Positions 35,044 to 43,601 are shown, numbered from the stretch's first letter. The stretch is DNA of 64,000 bases from Lawsonibacter asaccharolyticus (GCA_003112755.1 BFBT01000001.1:3439693-3503692), one strand, 5' to 3'. The notes: a model not told the origin generated them from the sequence alone. Numbers and translations: made by a program.

Positions 35044-36189
35044 ATGGAATTTCTTTGGGAGGGGCTTCTGTCTATCACATGGCAGCAGCTGCTGATGTAC
35101 GTCGTGGGCGGCCTTTTGATCTGGCTGGCCATCGAGAAGGGGTTTGAGCCCGCCCTGCTGCTGCCCATGGGCTTCGGCGCCATCCTGGTCAACCTGCCCC
35201 TGTCCGGCGTCATCAATCAGTTCAGCGAGGGCGTGGGTGAGACCCACGGCATCATCCAGTGGCTCTTTGAGGTTGGCATCGAGGCCAGCGAGGCCTTCCC
35301 CATCCTGCTCTTCATCGGCATCGGCGCTATGATCGACTTCGGTCCCCTGCTGGCCAACCCCAAGCTGTTCCTGTGCGGCGCCGCCGCCCAGGCCGGTATT
35401 TTCCTCACCATCCTCCTGGCTGCGGCCCTGGGCTTTGACCTGAAGGACGCCGCCTCCATCGGCATCATCGGCGCCGCAGACGGCCCCACCTCTATCCTGG
35501 TCTCCCAGATCCTCGACTCCCGCTATGTGGGGGCCATCGCAGTGGCTGCCTACTCCTATATGGCTCTGGTACCCATCATCCAGCCCTTTGCCATCAAGCT
35601 GGTCACCACCAAGAAGGAGCGGGCCATGCGCATGCCCTACCGGGCCCAGGGCGTATCCAAGCGCCTGCGCATCCTCTTCCCCATCGTGGTCTCCGTCATC
35701 GCCGGCCTGGTGGCTCCCTCCTCCGTGGCGCTGGTAGGCTTCCTCATGTTCGGCAACCTGATCCGGGAGTGCGGCGTGCTCACCTCCCTCTCCCAGACCG
35801 CCCAGAATGAGCTGGCCAACCTGATCACCCTGCTGCTGGGCATCACCATCGCCTTCTCTATGAAAGCGGATCAGTTCGTCCAGAAGGAGACCATCATGAT
35901 CATGGGTCTGGGCCTGGTGGCCTTTGTGCTGGACTCCATGGTGGGCGTGCTCTTCGTCAAGGTACTCAACATCTTCACCCCCAAGAACAAGATCAACCCC
36001 ATGGTGGGTGCGGCCGGCATCTCTGCCTTCCCCATGTCTTCCCGGGTCATCGAGAAGCTGGGTCAGGAGGCCGACTCCCAGAACCACCTGCTGATGCACG
36101 CGGTGGCGGCTAACGTCTCCGGCCAGATCGCCTCTGTGGTGGCCGGCGGTGTGGTGCTTCAGTATTTTGCCAACAATCCCATCCTGTGA
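35044..36189 (+). CDS. Na+-transporting decarboxylase beta subunit (OadB/MmdB/GcdB family)
   Basis: A 381-residue, roughly nine-helix protein of the OadB family, the membrane part that couples carboxy-biotin decarboxylation to Na+ export. Landmarks are EKGFEPALLLPMGFGAILVN, the IGAADGPTSI Na+/carboxybiotin-site loop, and GAAGISAFPMSSRV. I chose the ATG at 35044 behind GGAGGAAG; the earlier ATG at 35029 overlaps that site. No alpha subunit or biotin carrier lies in the window, so the partner decarboxylase is elsewhere. Expression should depend on the leader terminator. Confidence 0.9.
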   Translation: MEFLWEGLLSITWQQLLMYVVGGLLIWLAIEKGFEPALLLPMGFGAILVNLPLSGVINQFSEGVGETHGIIQWLFEVGIEASEAFPILLFIGIGAMIDFGPLLANPKLFLCGAAAQAGIFLTILLAAALGFDLKDAASIGIIGAADGPTSILVSQILDSRYVGAIAVAAYSYMALVPIIQPFAIKLVTTKKERAMRMPYRAQGVSKRLRILFPIVVSVIAGLVAPSSVALVGFLMFGNLIRECGVLTSLSQTAQNELANLITLLLGITIAFSMKADQFVQKETIMIMGLGLVAFVLDSMVGVLFVKVLNIFTPKNKINPMVGAAGISAFPMSSRVIEKLGQEADSQNHLLMHAVAANVSGQIASVVAGGVVLQYFANNPIL

Positions 36190-36215
36190 TGGAGTAAAAA
36201 GGAGGACATTCGAAC

Positions 36216-36344
36216 ATGGAAAATATTACGCATGCTTTGGAAATGATGGGGCAGGGAATGCTGGGCATCTTTGTGGTCCTGGGCGCCATCGCTCTGCTGG
36301 TGGCGCTGATGCAGCGCATCGACCACAGGGGAAAGAAAAAATAA
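36216..36344 (+). CDS. OadG-like small gamma subunit (42 residues)
   Basis: A short ORF with GGAGGACATTCGAAC before the ATG. It encodes an N-terminal amphipathic stretch, one membrane helix (GMLGIFVVLGAIALLVALM) and a basic tail ending RGKKK. This matches the start and helix of OadG/gamma subunits, which hold the decarboxylase complex together, but lacks their long metal-binding tail. It is 26 bp after the beta subunit and surely co-transcribed. Confidence 0.7.
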   Translation: MENITHALEMMGQGMLGIFVVLGAIALLVALMQRIDHRGKKK

Positions 36345-36393
36345 CAGCGTTTCTCTGAGAGGGAGGCGTGGGATATGCTGACCTGTGTCTCTG

Positions 36394-36663
36394 TCACAGC
36401 CAGTCCTGCACCACATCCTCCAGCACCGTAGGGCTGACCTGCTGCTCCACCAGTGTGGTCATCAGTTCGTCTATGCGCACCGCGCTGGTGGTGATGCCCC
36501 GGATCTGCGCGCAGTCTCCGTCCTCTTCCGCGATCTTCACCCCGTACTGTTCGCAGAAGAAGCTCCCCGCCTCCAGCTCGTCCACCAGCAGAAAATAGTG
36601 GAGGCGGCGCAGTTTCCCCGCCTCGTCCGTCAAGAATCTTGACGCGATCTTAAGTTCCATCAT
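36394..36663 (-). CDS. DUF6514 family protein
   Basis: An 89-residue small cytosolic protein resembling DUF6514 (about 90-residue Firmicutes proteins of unknown role). It has FFCEQYGVKIAEEDG in the middle and a C-terminal SPTVLEDVVQDWL. The start is the ATG at 36663 behind AAAGGAG on the minus strand. It is convergent with the OadG-like gene. No function can be assigned. Confidence 0.7.
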   Translation of the reverse strand: MMELKIASRFLTDEAGKLRRLHYFLLVDELEAGSFFCEQYGVKIAEEDGDCAQIRGITTSAVRIDELMTTLVEQQVSPTVLEDVVQDWL

Positions 36664-36754
36664 ATTGTGCCCATTTCTCCTTTTTTAAAAATCTATCCAC
36701 ATTATATGGTATGTCTGTGTAGAAAAAAAGGGAAACCCACCGCAGATGCGGTTT

Positions 36755-36816
36755 CTGTGGAAAAAAGATGCCCGACCGGGAGCGTTTTTGCTCCGGCGGG
36801 CATCTTTTTTCCACAG
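36755..36816. terminator. Long inverted repeat, bidirectional terminator
   Basis: Perfect 20-bp arms (CTGTGGAAAAAAGATGCCCG and its complement) enclose a second GC stem. T-runs occur on both strands. It lies in the 36664-36890 spacer, which holds no gene. Confidence 0.6.
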
Positions 36817-36890
36817 GGGAACCCGCTCCGCGGTCCCGGCATAGGATGGTCCAGTAAACGGCGCACCATCACGCCGGAAGGAGGCTCCAT

Positions 36891-37286
36891 ATGGAGGAAG
36901 AGTTTGGGACTCTGCAGATCAGAGTCTATACCTCCCGGGCGCAGCTCCCCATCGAGGACGCCACTGTTGTGGTGACCCAGATCAGCCCGACCGGGAAATA
37001 TCACCTGTTGTCTGTCCAGATCACCGACCGTGAGGGCCGGGTCCAGCCCCTCACCATCCCTGCGCCCCCCCGCTGGGAGAGCACCGGTCCCACCCAGGAC
37101 ATGGTCCCCTTCTCCGTCTGCCAGGTCTGGGCGGAACACCCAGGCTACACCGCCCTGCGGGTGGACGGCGTCCAGATCTTCTCCGGCGAAGAGACCGACC
37201 AGGACATGGAGCTCATCCCCTTGGCCGAGGGGCAGCACAGTCTTGTTGACAGCTCCATCCTGAACACCTCCCCTCAGAATCTGTGA
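36891..37286 (+). CDS. Small beta-domain protein linked to spore-lytic genes
   Basis: A 131-residue cytosolic protein with a transthyretin or carboxypeptidase-regulatory-like beta fold (GTLQIRVYTSRAQLPIEDAT, then ITDREGRVQPLTIPAPP). It has no signal peptide. The CGGAAGGAGG site and the 9-bp gap to the SleC-like gene show an operon. Such small proteins accompany SleC-like genes in several Clostridia; a role in spore coat or cortex is inferred from that neighbour only. Confidence 0.65.
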   Translation: MEEEFGTLQIRVYTSRAQLPIEDATVVVTQISPTGKYHLLSVQITDREGRVQPLTIPAPPRWESTGPTQDMVPFSVCQVWAEHPGYTALRVDGVQIFSGEETDQDMELIPLAEGQHSLVDSSILNTSPQNL

Positions 37287-37295
37287 GGTGTCCCT

Positions 37296-38543
37296 ATGCC
37301 GGTCATCGTCCTTCCTTACATCCCCAGCACCATCACGGTGCATCTGGGCCTGCCCGACCAGTGGGCAGAAAATGTGACGGTCTCTTTCCCCGACTACGTC
37401 AAAAACGTAGCCTCCAGTGAGATCTATCCCACCTGGGAGCTCTCCGCGATCCGGGCCAATGTGCTGGCTATCATTTCCTTTGCCCTGAACCGGGTCTATA
37501 CCGAGTTCTACCCCAGCCGGGGCTACAACTTCCAGATCACCAACACCACCGCCTATGACCAGAAGTTCATTCGGGGAAGGAGCTTCTTCCAGAGCATCAG
37601 CGCAGTGGTGGACGAGATCTTCAACGACTACATCCGCCGTCAGGGCTTTGTGGAGCCCCTCTCCGCCAAGTTCTGCAACGGGACCACCTCCACCTGTGAC
37701 GGGCTCTCCCAGTGGGGCAGCCAGGAGATGGCCCAGACGGGCTACAACTCCATGGAGATCCTCCGCCACTATTACGGGGACGACATCGAGCTGGTGGTCA
37801 ACGCCCCCATCCAGGACATCACCCAGTCCTATCCCGGCAGCCCCCTGCGGCTGGGCTCTGTGGGGGAGGAGGTGGCCGTGGTCCAGACCAGCCTGAACCG
37901 CATCTCCCAGAACTACCCCGCCATCCCCAAGATCCAGCCCGTCACCGGCATCTTCGGGGAAGACACCGAATACTCCGTGCGGCAGTTCCAGCGCATCTTC
38001 AACCTGGCGTCAGACGGCGTGGTGGGAAAGGCCACCTGGTATAAGCTGGTCTACCTCTATGTGGGCGTCACCCGGCTCTCTGAGCTGGTCAGCGAAGGGC
38101 AGACCTTCTATAAGGTCCAGTTCCAGTACCCTGGCGTCCTCCGAGAGGGGGACACCGGCACCGAGGTTCAGGTCCTCCAGTACATGCTGGCCGTACTGGC
38201 TGAATTTGATGAGGTCATCCCCCCGCTGACGGTGGACGGCGTATTCGGCCCCTCCACCGCCAATGCGGTCCAGTCCTTTCAGCGGCAGACTGACCTCCTC
38301 CCCGACGGCGTAGTGGGGGAAGCCACCTGGGACGCCCTGTACCGTGAGTTCGCCAGCCTGGAAGCCGTGCTCCAACAGGATGTGGCTCGCTTCCCCTTTC
38401 AGGCCTCCGAGCTCATCCCCTCGCTGGTGGACCTGACCCTGGCGGCGGTCAGCGGACACAGTGAGACGCCCCGCTTCGGGCAGCATCCCGGCACCGATCT
38501 GCGTTTGGGGCAGTCGGATCAACAGGAGGTGTCCTTGTCATGA
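37296..38543 (+). CDS. SleC/SpoIID-like protein with two peptidoglycan-binding domains
   Basis: A 415-residue protein. Residues 1-180 resemble the SleC/SpoIID-like domain: NRVYTEFYPSRGYNFQITN, CNGTTSTCDGLSQWGSQEMA, MEILRHYYGDDIELV. Two PG_binding_1 domains follow at about 188-255 and 285-345, each ending in DGVVG-A-TW. Like SleC, it has no classical signal peptide, which fits a mother-cell protein placed in the spore coat or cortex. The last 4 bases overlap the next gene. Cortex-lytic action is a family inference. Confidence 0.8.
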   Translation: MPVIVLPYIPSTITVHLGLPDQWAENVTVSFPDYVKNVASSEIYPTWELSAIRANVLAIISFALNRVYTEFYPSRGYNFQITNTTAYDQKFIRGRSFFQSISAVVDEIFNDYIRRQGFVEPLSAKFCNGTTSTCDGLSQWGSQEMAQTGYNSMEILRHYYGDDIELVVNAPIQDITQSYPGSPLRLGSVGEEVAVVQTSLNRISQNYPAIPKIQPVTGIFGEDTEYSVRQFQRIFNLASDGVVGKATWYKLVYLYVGVTRLSELVSEGQTFYKVQFQYPGVLREGDTGTEVQVLQYMLAVLAEFDEVIPPLTVDGVFGPSTANAVQSFQRQTDLLPDGVVGEATWDALYREFASLEAVLQQDVARFPFQASELIPSLVDLTLAAVSGHSETPRFGQHPGTDLRLGQSDQQEVSLS

Positions 38544-39121
38544 CCTTACAGCAGCTGGAACGCGAGATGGTGGCCCAGCCCATACGGAGTCTTCAGTATA
38601 TGCTGAACCGCCTGTCTCTGCGCTATGACTTTCTGCCCGCTCTGGTCCCGGACGGTGTGTTCGGGGAGCGTACCCTGGAGGCGGTGATGCTCTTCCAGCG
38701 GGAGCTCCACCCCCCTGTCACCGGCGTGGTGGACCGTGAGACCTGGCAGGCCATTCTGGACGAGTGGCTGGATCTGGAGCGAGAGCTTGCCGATCCCAGA
38801 CAGATACGTGCTTTCCCTCCCAGTGCTAAAGTTCAGGCCGGTTCCTCCCACAACTACCTTCTCCCGGTACAGGCCATGTTTCAGAGCCTCTCCCATGTCC
38901 TGGATGGGCTGGAGCCGGAGTCCATCGACGGCATCCACGATGCTGCTTCGGTCCGGAATACCCAGTGGCTCCAGGAGAAGGCTATGCTGCCCCAGACTGG
39001 TGAGCTGGACCGAGAGACCTGGGATATTCTGGCCCGCCTCTATGAGCTCTTTGTCATCAGCCACATCGATCTGCGCCGCTACCCGGAGAACCGCCTGGCA
39101 GGCTCCACCCCATCCACCTGA
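38540..39121 (+). CDS. Peptidoglycan-binding domain protein
   Basis: A 193-residue protein with two PG_binding_1-like units (residues about 10-75, PDGVFGERTLEAVMLFQREL, and about 105-165, less conserved). No catalytic domain or signal peptide. It is ATGA-coupled to the SleC-like gene and probably works with it in spore cortex or coat. A hairpin without T-tract follows. Confidence 0.75.
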   Translation: MTLQQLEREMVAQPIRSLQYMLNRLSLRYDFLPALVPDGVFGERTLEAVMLFQRELHPPVTGVVDRETWQAILDEWLDLERELADPRQIRAFPPSAKVQAGSSHNYLLPVQAMFQSLSHVLDGLEPESIDGIHDAASVRNTQWLQEKAMLPQTGELDRETWDILARLYELFVISHIDLRRYPENRLAGSTPST

Positions 39122-39209
39122 ATCCCGGCCTCTCCTTGGCCCGGGCGGGCCGATCCCTCTGCTCGCTCAAAAGTCCCTCTTTTCTCCGGCTCCCAGCGGA
39201 AAGCCCTCC

Positions 39210-39241
39210 GTTTGTCCCCGCTCTCGCGGGCGGGGACAAAC
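39210..39241. other. GC-rich hairpin after the spore gene set
   Basis: GTTTGTCCCCG with CGGGGACAAAC, an 11-bp perfect stem. No T-tract on the plus strand. The 39122-39269 spacer shows no gene. Confidence 0.35.
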
Positions 39242-39269
39242 AAAAGATCCAGGGAGGGCCAAAAAAGTG

Positions 39270-39298
39270 TTGACAGGCAGGCCCTTATATGGTATGAT
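39270..39298 (+). promoter_or_regulatory. Promoter of tRNA-Leu
   Basis: TTGACA (39270-39275), a 17-base spacer, and TATGAT (39293-39298), 31 bases before the tRNA. Confidence 0.8.
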
Positions 39299-39329
39299 AC
39301 CACTTGCGCTGAAGAGCGCAGTCCCCCAT

Positions 39330-39417
39330 GCGCGAGTGGTGGAATTGGCAGACTCGCTAGATTCAGGTTCTAGTGTGCATTACGCACGTGCGGGTTCAAG
39401 TCCCGCCTCGCGCACCA
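39330..39417 (+). tRNA. tRNA-Leu (anticodon CAG)
   Basis: An 88-base class II tRNA including encoded CCA. The acceptor stem is GCGCGAG with CTCGCGC, the anticodon loop holds CAG in TTCAGGT, there is a long variable arm, and the T-arm is CGGGTTCAAGTCCCG. The 3' end touches the truncated flavodoxin gene. Confidence 0.95.
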
Positions 39418-39421
39418 ACTG

Positions 39422-39946
39422 GTGCGCCATTTTGTCTGCGGTGCCGAGGATTCTGGTCACAGGTTAGAGGTGATTTCCCTGCTCAAGCAGGAGGTCAAAG
39501 GCTGCATTGGATGCAACGCCTGTCGGTATGGCAAGCCTTGTGTGCAGAAGGACGCCTTTAACGACCTGGTACCGAAGATCAAGGCGGCAGACTGCATCGT
39601 ATTTGCCTCGCCGCTCTACTTCTGGACACTGTCCTCAAAAATCAAAGCGTTCATTGAGCGATTTTACTGCATCGCCGAGGAGGATTCGGAACCACCCCTT
39701 GGCCGCTATGAGAGGTACCCAGTGAAGGACTGCGCCCTGCTGATGACATCTGCCGACGATTTTTTCTGGACCTTTCAGCAGGCGGTGTCCTACTATCAAT
39801 TTGCGCTGATCAACTATATCGGCTTCCACGACAGAGGAATGCTCCTGGCTGGCGGTTGCGGTGACACCAACGGGAAACCTCAGATCGACAAGACGAATCA
39901 TCTCCAAGAGGCCTACGAGTTTGGACGCAGGCTATACGCAGAATAA
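39422..39946 (+). pseudogene. Flavodoxin/NADPH-dependent FMN reductase, 5' end missing
   Basis: A 174-residue open frame that is the body of a flavodoxin-like oxidoreductase: KGCIGCNACRYGKPCVQKD, then FASPLYFWTLSSKIKAFIER. The family's N-terminal strand and FMN phosphate loop (MKILxxNGSPRxxGNT) are absent. Homology starts at LVRHFV, within a few bases of the tRNA-Leu 3' end, and the only start is a GTG with no ribosome site. This looks like the scar of recombination at the tRNA. Probably non-functional. Confidence 0.75.
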
Positions 39947-39972
39947 GCATGTGAGAATGGCGGTGTCGATCC

Positions 39973-40884
39973 ATGGAGAAGGCCAGAGTATCAAGTCAGC
40001 ATGGTCTACAGTACAAAAACCTGAGCCGGGAGCAGTTTCATGATGGATTGGAGGACGATTTTCCCTGTGTCACTTCGCTTGTAACGATCAATGACTACAA
40101 AGACGGAGTTGTTCCCTGGCACTGGCACAAAGAAGTAGAGTTGTTCTATCTTGTAGATGGCATACTGGAGTATGATCTTCCAGATGGCAGCATGTGCTTC
40201 CCCAAAGGTTCCGGCGGCCTTGTCAATGCCAATGTGCTTCACATGACGAGATCTCTTGCGGCGGGCACTGTACAGCGCCTGCATATCTTTGATCCAGTCC
40301 TGATCGGCGGCTGGCCCGGAAGCCGTATCGAGGGGAAATATGTTGCCCCGATCATGACCGCTCCGCAGATCGACATCATTCCGTTGTTCCCGGATGACTC
40401 AAAGCAGGGGGAGATCCTGCGGCATATCAAGGAGTCTTTTTCCTTATCTGAGGGCGATACCGCTTATGAAATAAAATTGAGGGAGCTCCTGTCCCGAATC
40501 TGGTGCGAAATATTGGAGCTGATCCGTCCCTTGCTGCCGCAGCGAACTGCCGTAGACAAGGGGAGCGACAAGTTGAAAGCGGCTATGGTCTATATCCATG
40601 AGCATTATACGGAGAAGCTCTCTGTGGGGCAGATCGCCTCTGCCGCATTCATGAGTGAGCGGGAATGCTTCCGCGTATTTCAGAGATCCCTTCATACGAC
40701 GCCGGCTGACTATGTGAAGGCCTATCGCCTGCAGAAAGCATGTCAAATGTTGGCGCAGGGGAAAGCGTCCATTACAGCGGTCGGATCGGCCTGCGGGTTT
40801 GGAAGCAGCAGTCATTTCGGCGAGATCTTTCGCCGTGCAATGGGATGTACGCCCCAAGAATATCGCAGGATGGCAGGATCGTGA
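39973..40884 (+). CDS. AraC-family transcriptional regulator
   Basis: A 303-residue regulator. The N-terminal cupin sensor has VPWHWHKEVELFYLVDG (His-rich beta barrel), and the C-terminal double HTH spans about 200-300 (LSVGQIASAAFMSERECFR, then CTPQEYRRMAG). The ribosome site is weak. It precedes the HAD and PTS-EIIC genes and may control them. Codon use is less GC-biased than in the 0-39 kb genes, in line with an acquired block. Confidence 0.9.
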   Translation: MEKARVSSQHGLQYKNLSREQFHDGLEDDFPCVTSLVTINDYKDGVVPWHWHKEVELFYLVDGILEYDLPDGSMCFPKGSGGLVNANVLHMTRSLAAGTVQRLHIFDPVLIGGWPGSRIEGKYVAPIMTAPQIDIIPLFPDDSKQGEILRHIKESFSLSEGDTAYEIKLRELLSRIWCEILELIRPLLPQRTAVDKGSDKLKAAMVYIHEHYTEKLSVGQIASAAFMSERECFRVFQRSLHTTPADYVKAYRLQKACQMLAQGKASITAVGSACGFGSSSHFGEIFRRAMGCTPQEYRRMAGS

Positions 40885-40960
40885 TATTCTCTCGTCTTCT
40901 ATCTGATATTCCTCAGGAGCAACGCAACGTATAATATACCTGCAGAGGTGACGGTGAAGC

Positions 40961-40990
40961 AACAGCGGCCGCTTTTGTGCGGTCGCTGTT
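40961..40990 (+). terminator. Hairpin after the AraC gene
   Basis: AACAGCGGCCGC with GCGGTCGCTGTT (one wobble) around TTTTGT. No T-run follows, so it is a weak terminator or mRNA end structure. Confidence 0.4.
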
Positions 40991-41029
40991 ACTGGCATTT
41001 TTGCCATAACATAAGGCTGCCGGAGGTAC

Positions 41030-41704
41030 ATGATGGCTGGTGTGATTTTTGACTTCAACGGTACGCTCTTTGACGATTCCGACAAGCAGGAGCGCGCGTG
41101 GAAAGAATTTGCGGGCAGCAGATTCCACCGCGAAATATCCCCGGAAGAGTTCCGGCGCTATGTCCACGGCAGGAACAGCGAATTTATCGTACAGTATTTG
41201 TCGGATACAGAGCTGAGTCAGGAACAGATCCGCCAATACGCCGAAGAAAAGGAGACGACCTACCGGGCGCTCTGCGATGCCGACCCGCTCCATACTCGCC
41301 TGTCATTGGGGTGTAAGCTGCTGTTGAGCGAACTGCGGGACCGCCATATCCCTATGACAATCGCCACTGCCTCCCCGAAAAGCAATGTGGAGTACTATAT
41401 CAAGAAGTTCCGGCTGGAGAAGTGGTTTACGCCAGATAAAATCGTGTTCAATGACGGTACGATCCCGGGAAAACCGAATCCAGATCTGTACCGCTTGGCG
41501 GCAAAGGCGATTCAAGTGGAGCCAGAGCAATGCATCGTATTTGAGGATTCCGTTTCAGGCATTCAGGCCGCTTATCGTGCCGGAAGCCGAAAAATCGTTG
41601 CCATTGTACGGAATGGCCCCAAAGCCCCATTTGAAGATCTGCCGGGCGTATGTGATGTGATTTCTTGTTTCCCGCAGTTCGACCGGATGCTGTTGTGGGA
41701 GTGA
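41030..41704 (+). CDS. HAD-superfamily phosphatase (beta-phosphoglucomutase-like)
   Basis: A 224-residue HAD IA hydrolase. Motif I is FDFNGTLFD, where the second Asp of the usual DxD is Asn. Motif II is IATAS, motif III has the Lys in IPGKPNPD, and motif IV is VFEDSVSG. The D-to-N change at the general-acid position is unusual and could lower phosphatase action. GGAGG precedes two adjacent ATGs (41030, 41033). It lies 12 bp before the PTS EIIC gene, so it may act on the phosphosugar that enters. Confidence 0.85.
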   Translation: MMAGVIFDFNGTLFDDSDKQERAWKEFAGSRFHREISPEEFRRYVHGRNSEFIVQYLSDTELSQEQIRQYAEEKETTYRALCDADPLHTRLSLGCKLLLSELRDRHIPMTIATASPKSNVEYYIKKFRLEKWFTPDKIVFNDGTIPGKPNPDLYRLAAKAIQVEPEQCIVFEDSVSGIQAAYRAGSRKIVAIVRNGPKAPFEDLPGVCDVISCFPQFDRMLLWE

Positions 41705-41716
41705 GGGGGCAATATC

Positions 41717-42784
41717 GTGCAGAAACATATCATGATCAGCCGTCTCATCGACGGGGTATCGGGGATATTCCAACCCATCATCAACCTGCTCAGTGCCGCT
41801 GGCTTACTGAAAGGAATGTTAGCCATTCTGACCGCAGCGGACATACTGGTTAAGGAGAGCGGTACTTATCTGGTGCTGAACGCCATGGCGGACAGCCTGT
41901 TCTATTTCCTGCCCATGATCCTGGCGTTTACCGCGGCTAAGAAATTTGGTGCAGATCCATTTACTGCCGCAGTAATCGGCGGAGTCCTCCTGTATCCATC
42001 ACTGACACAGGCGTTTGATTCTCAAGACGGCCTTCTGTTCGCCGGAATACCCGTACAGGCAGTCAATTACCCCTCCAGCGTGCTCCCGATTCTTTTGGCA
42101 GTCGGGTTTTTGGTATGGATGGAACGATTTTCTGACCGCGTTCTCCCAGAACTGGTCCGCAGTTTTCTGAAACCCGCTCTCTGTATCGTTCTGGTGGGGT
42201 TGGCCACCCTGTTTGTCTTTGGCCCGCTTGGAGCGGTGGCTGGAGATGCGCTGGCCGCAGTATACGAAACGCTGTACAGAGCCAGTCCTGTGGCGGCGGG
42301 AATGTTGTTGGGTGCGCTCATGCAGCCGATGGTCATTTTCGGATTTCATTGGAGTTTCGTGCTCATCGCGATGAACAACATCTCTGTACTCGGCTCAGAC
42401 ACTGTGCTGGCATTCATGGGCCCGCCTGCCTTTGCCCAGGCCGGAGCTGCCCTTGCGGTCTGCTTAAAAAGCAGGGATCGAAACTTTAGGTCGATTTGCA
42501 TCTCGGCTGTCTTGTCTGCCTGTTTCGGGATCACAGAGCCCGCGATGTTTGGCGTGAACCTCCCCCGTAAGAAACCGATGATCGCGGTGTGCGCCGGCGG
42601 AGCCATAGGCGGCGCGCTGGCCGGTATCTCAGGCGCCAGCGCCAAGGCCTTTGCGTTTCCGGGGCTCGCGACCCTGCCGCTTTTTCTTGGCGACGGATTC
42701 GGACTGTATATCGTCAGCTGCATGGCAGGATTTCTGGTAGCTTTTCTGCTGGCGTTTGGATTTCAATATGACTCTGGCGGCTGA
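41717..42784 (+). CDS. Stand-alone PTS EIIC permease (glucose/beta-glucoside superfamily)
   Basis: A 355-residue membrane protein: SRLIDGVSGIFQPIINLLSA at the N-terminus, GFHWSFVLI, and the GITEPAMFGVNL signature. BglF/ScrA-type proteins join EIIB-EIIC-EIIA in one chain; here both the B and A domains are absent. The start is a GTG with a poor site. It would need EIIB and EIIA from elsewhere or may be a decayed permease. The HAD gene before it is probably in the same transcript. Confidence 0.82.
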   Translation: MQKHIMISRLIDGVSGIFQPIINLLSAAGLLKGMLAILTAADILVKESGTYLVLNAMADSLFYFLPMILAFTAAKKFGADPFTAAVIGGVLLYPSLTQAFDSQDGLLFAGIPVQAVNYPSSVLPILLAVGFLVWMERFSDRVLPELVRSFLKPALCIVLVGLATLFVFGPLGAVAGDALAAVYETLYRASPVAAGMLLGALMQPMVIFGFHWSFVLIAMNNISVLGSDTVLAFMGPPAFAQAGAALAVCLKSRDRNFRSICISAVLSACFGITEPAMFGVNLPRKKPMIAVCAGGAIGGALAGISGASAKAFAFPGLATLPLFLGDGFGLYIVSCMAGFLVAFLLAFGFQYDSGG

Positions 42785-42843
42785 TCATAGAAATTGGGAG
42801 ACAATTTTCCGCATATCAGTCAAACGCAGCAGAAAGAAATCAT

Positions 42844-42880
42844 GGAGGCCTCACCGCATTAACGACGCGGTGAGGCCTCC
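42844..42880. terminator. Hairpin between convergent PTS and CMD genes
   Basis: A 14-bp stem, GGAGGCCTCACCGC with GCGGTGAGGCCTCC. On the minus strand a T-rich run follows (ATGATTTCTTTCT). Confidence 0.65.
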
Positions 42881-42902
42881 TGTCAAAGAGAGGGTTCCCG
42901 TA

Positions 42903-43586
42903 TTATTCCGCCACCTTGTTGACGCAGGTGATGGCGTTGAGGCTGCGGGGATAACCGATGTAGGGCAGGCACTGGGACACTACTCTGGTGAGGAAGTCTC
43001 TGTCGTTGCCCAGGTTCATGTTGCCCTTGGCATGGGCGGTGAGTTGGGGCTCACAGCCCCCCTGGGCCATGAGGAAGCAGAAGGTAATCATCTCCCGCTG
43101 CTTCAGGTCCAGCCCGGTGCGGGTGTAGTAGTCCCCGAAGCAGTTGGCTGCCAGCCAGCGGTTTACAGGACCGTTTTTCCAAGCCTCCAGCATCTGGGGG
43201 CCGAAGATGTCCACCTGGGCCTGGACTCCCCGCTCCAGCCGGCTTTCCATGGTCGTGGTGGCCTCTCCGCAGGCGGGAAGGGCGATGCCCCGGGCCTCCA
43301 GCGCCTCATTGGCGGCGCCCAGGAAAGGCCACATCCGGCCAAGGCCCACATAGTCCGCCGACTGATAGACCATCTCCTTCACCCACACGGGGGAGAGGCC
43401 CTCATCCAGCGCTTTGGGCAGAAATGTCCGGAAGGCGTCCAGCCCCTGGCAGCCCACCAGCGCCGCCAGGATCGCCAGCCAGCGGGTGGGGGCGTCCAGC
43501 TCCTGCCCCGGCTCATTTACCACTTCCTCAAAGGCGAACCGCTCCGCACGCTCCATAAACTCCGGGTCTGTCTTTCTGTAGTCCAT
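42903..43586 (-). CDS. Carboxymuconolactone decarboxylase family protein (two-domain)
   Basis: A 227-residue protein with two CMD-like helical domains, LAALVGCQGLDAFRTFL (N-terminal) and REMITFCFLMAQGGCEPQL (C-terminal). The canonical CxxC of AhpD peroxidases is absent, so it is more like gamma-carboxymuconolactone decarboxylase relatives. It is the last gene of a leftward set with a cupin and an aldo-keto reductase, 15 bp after the cupin. The set is common in Firmicutes; its substrate is unknown. Confidence 0.85.
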   Translation of the reverse strand: MDYRKTDPEFMERAERFAFEEVVNEPGQELDAPTRWLAILAALVGCQGLDAFRTFLPKALDEGLSPVWVKEMVYQSADYVGLGRMWPFLGAANEALEARGIALPACGEATTTMESRLERGVQAQVDIFGPQMLEAWKNGPVNRWLAANCFGDYYTRTGLDLKQREMITFCFLMAQGGCEPQLTAHAKGNMNLGNDRDFLTRVVSQCLPYIGYPRSLNAITCVNKVAE

Positions 43587-43601
43587 CCCATATTCCTCCC
43601 G

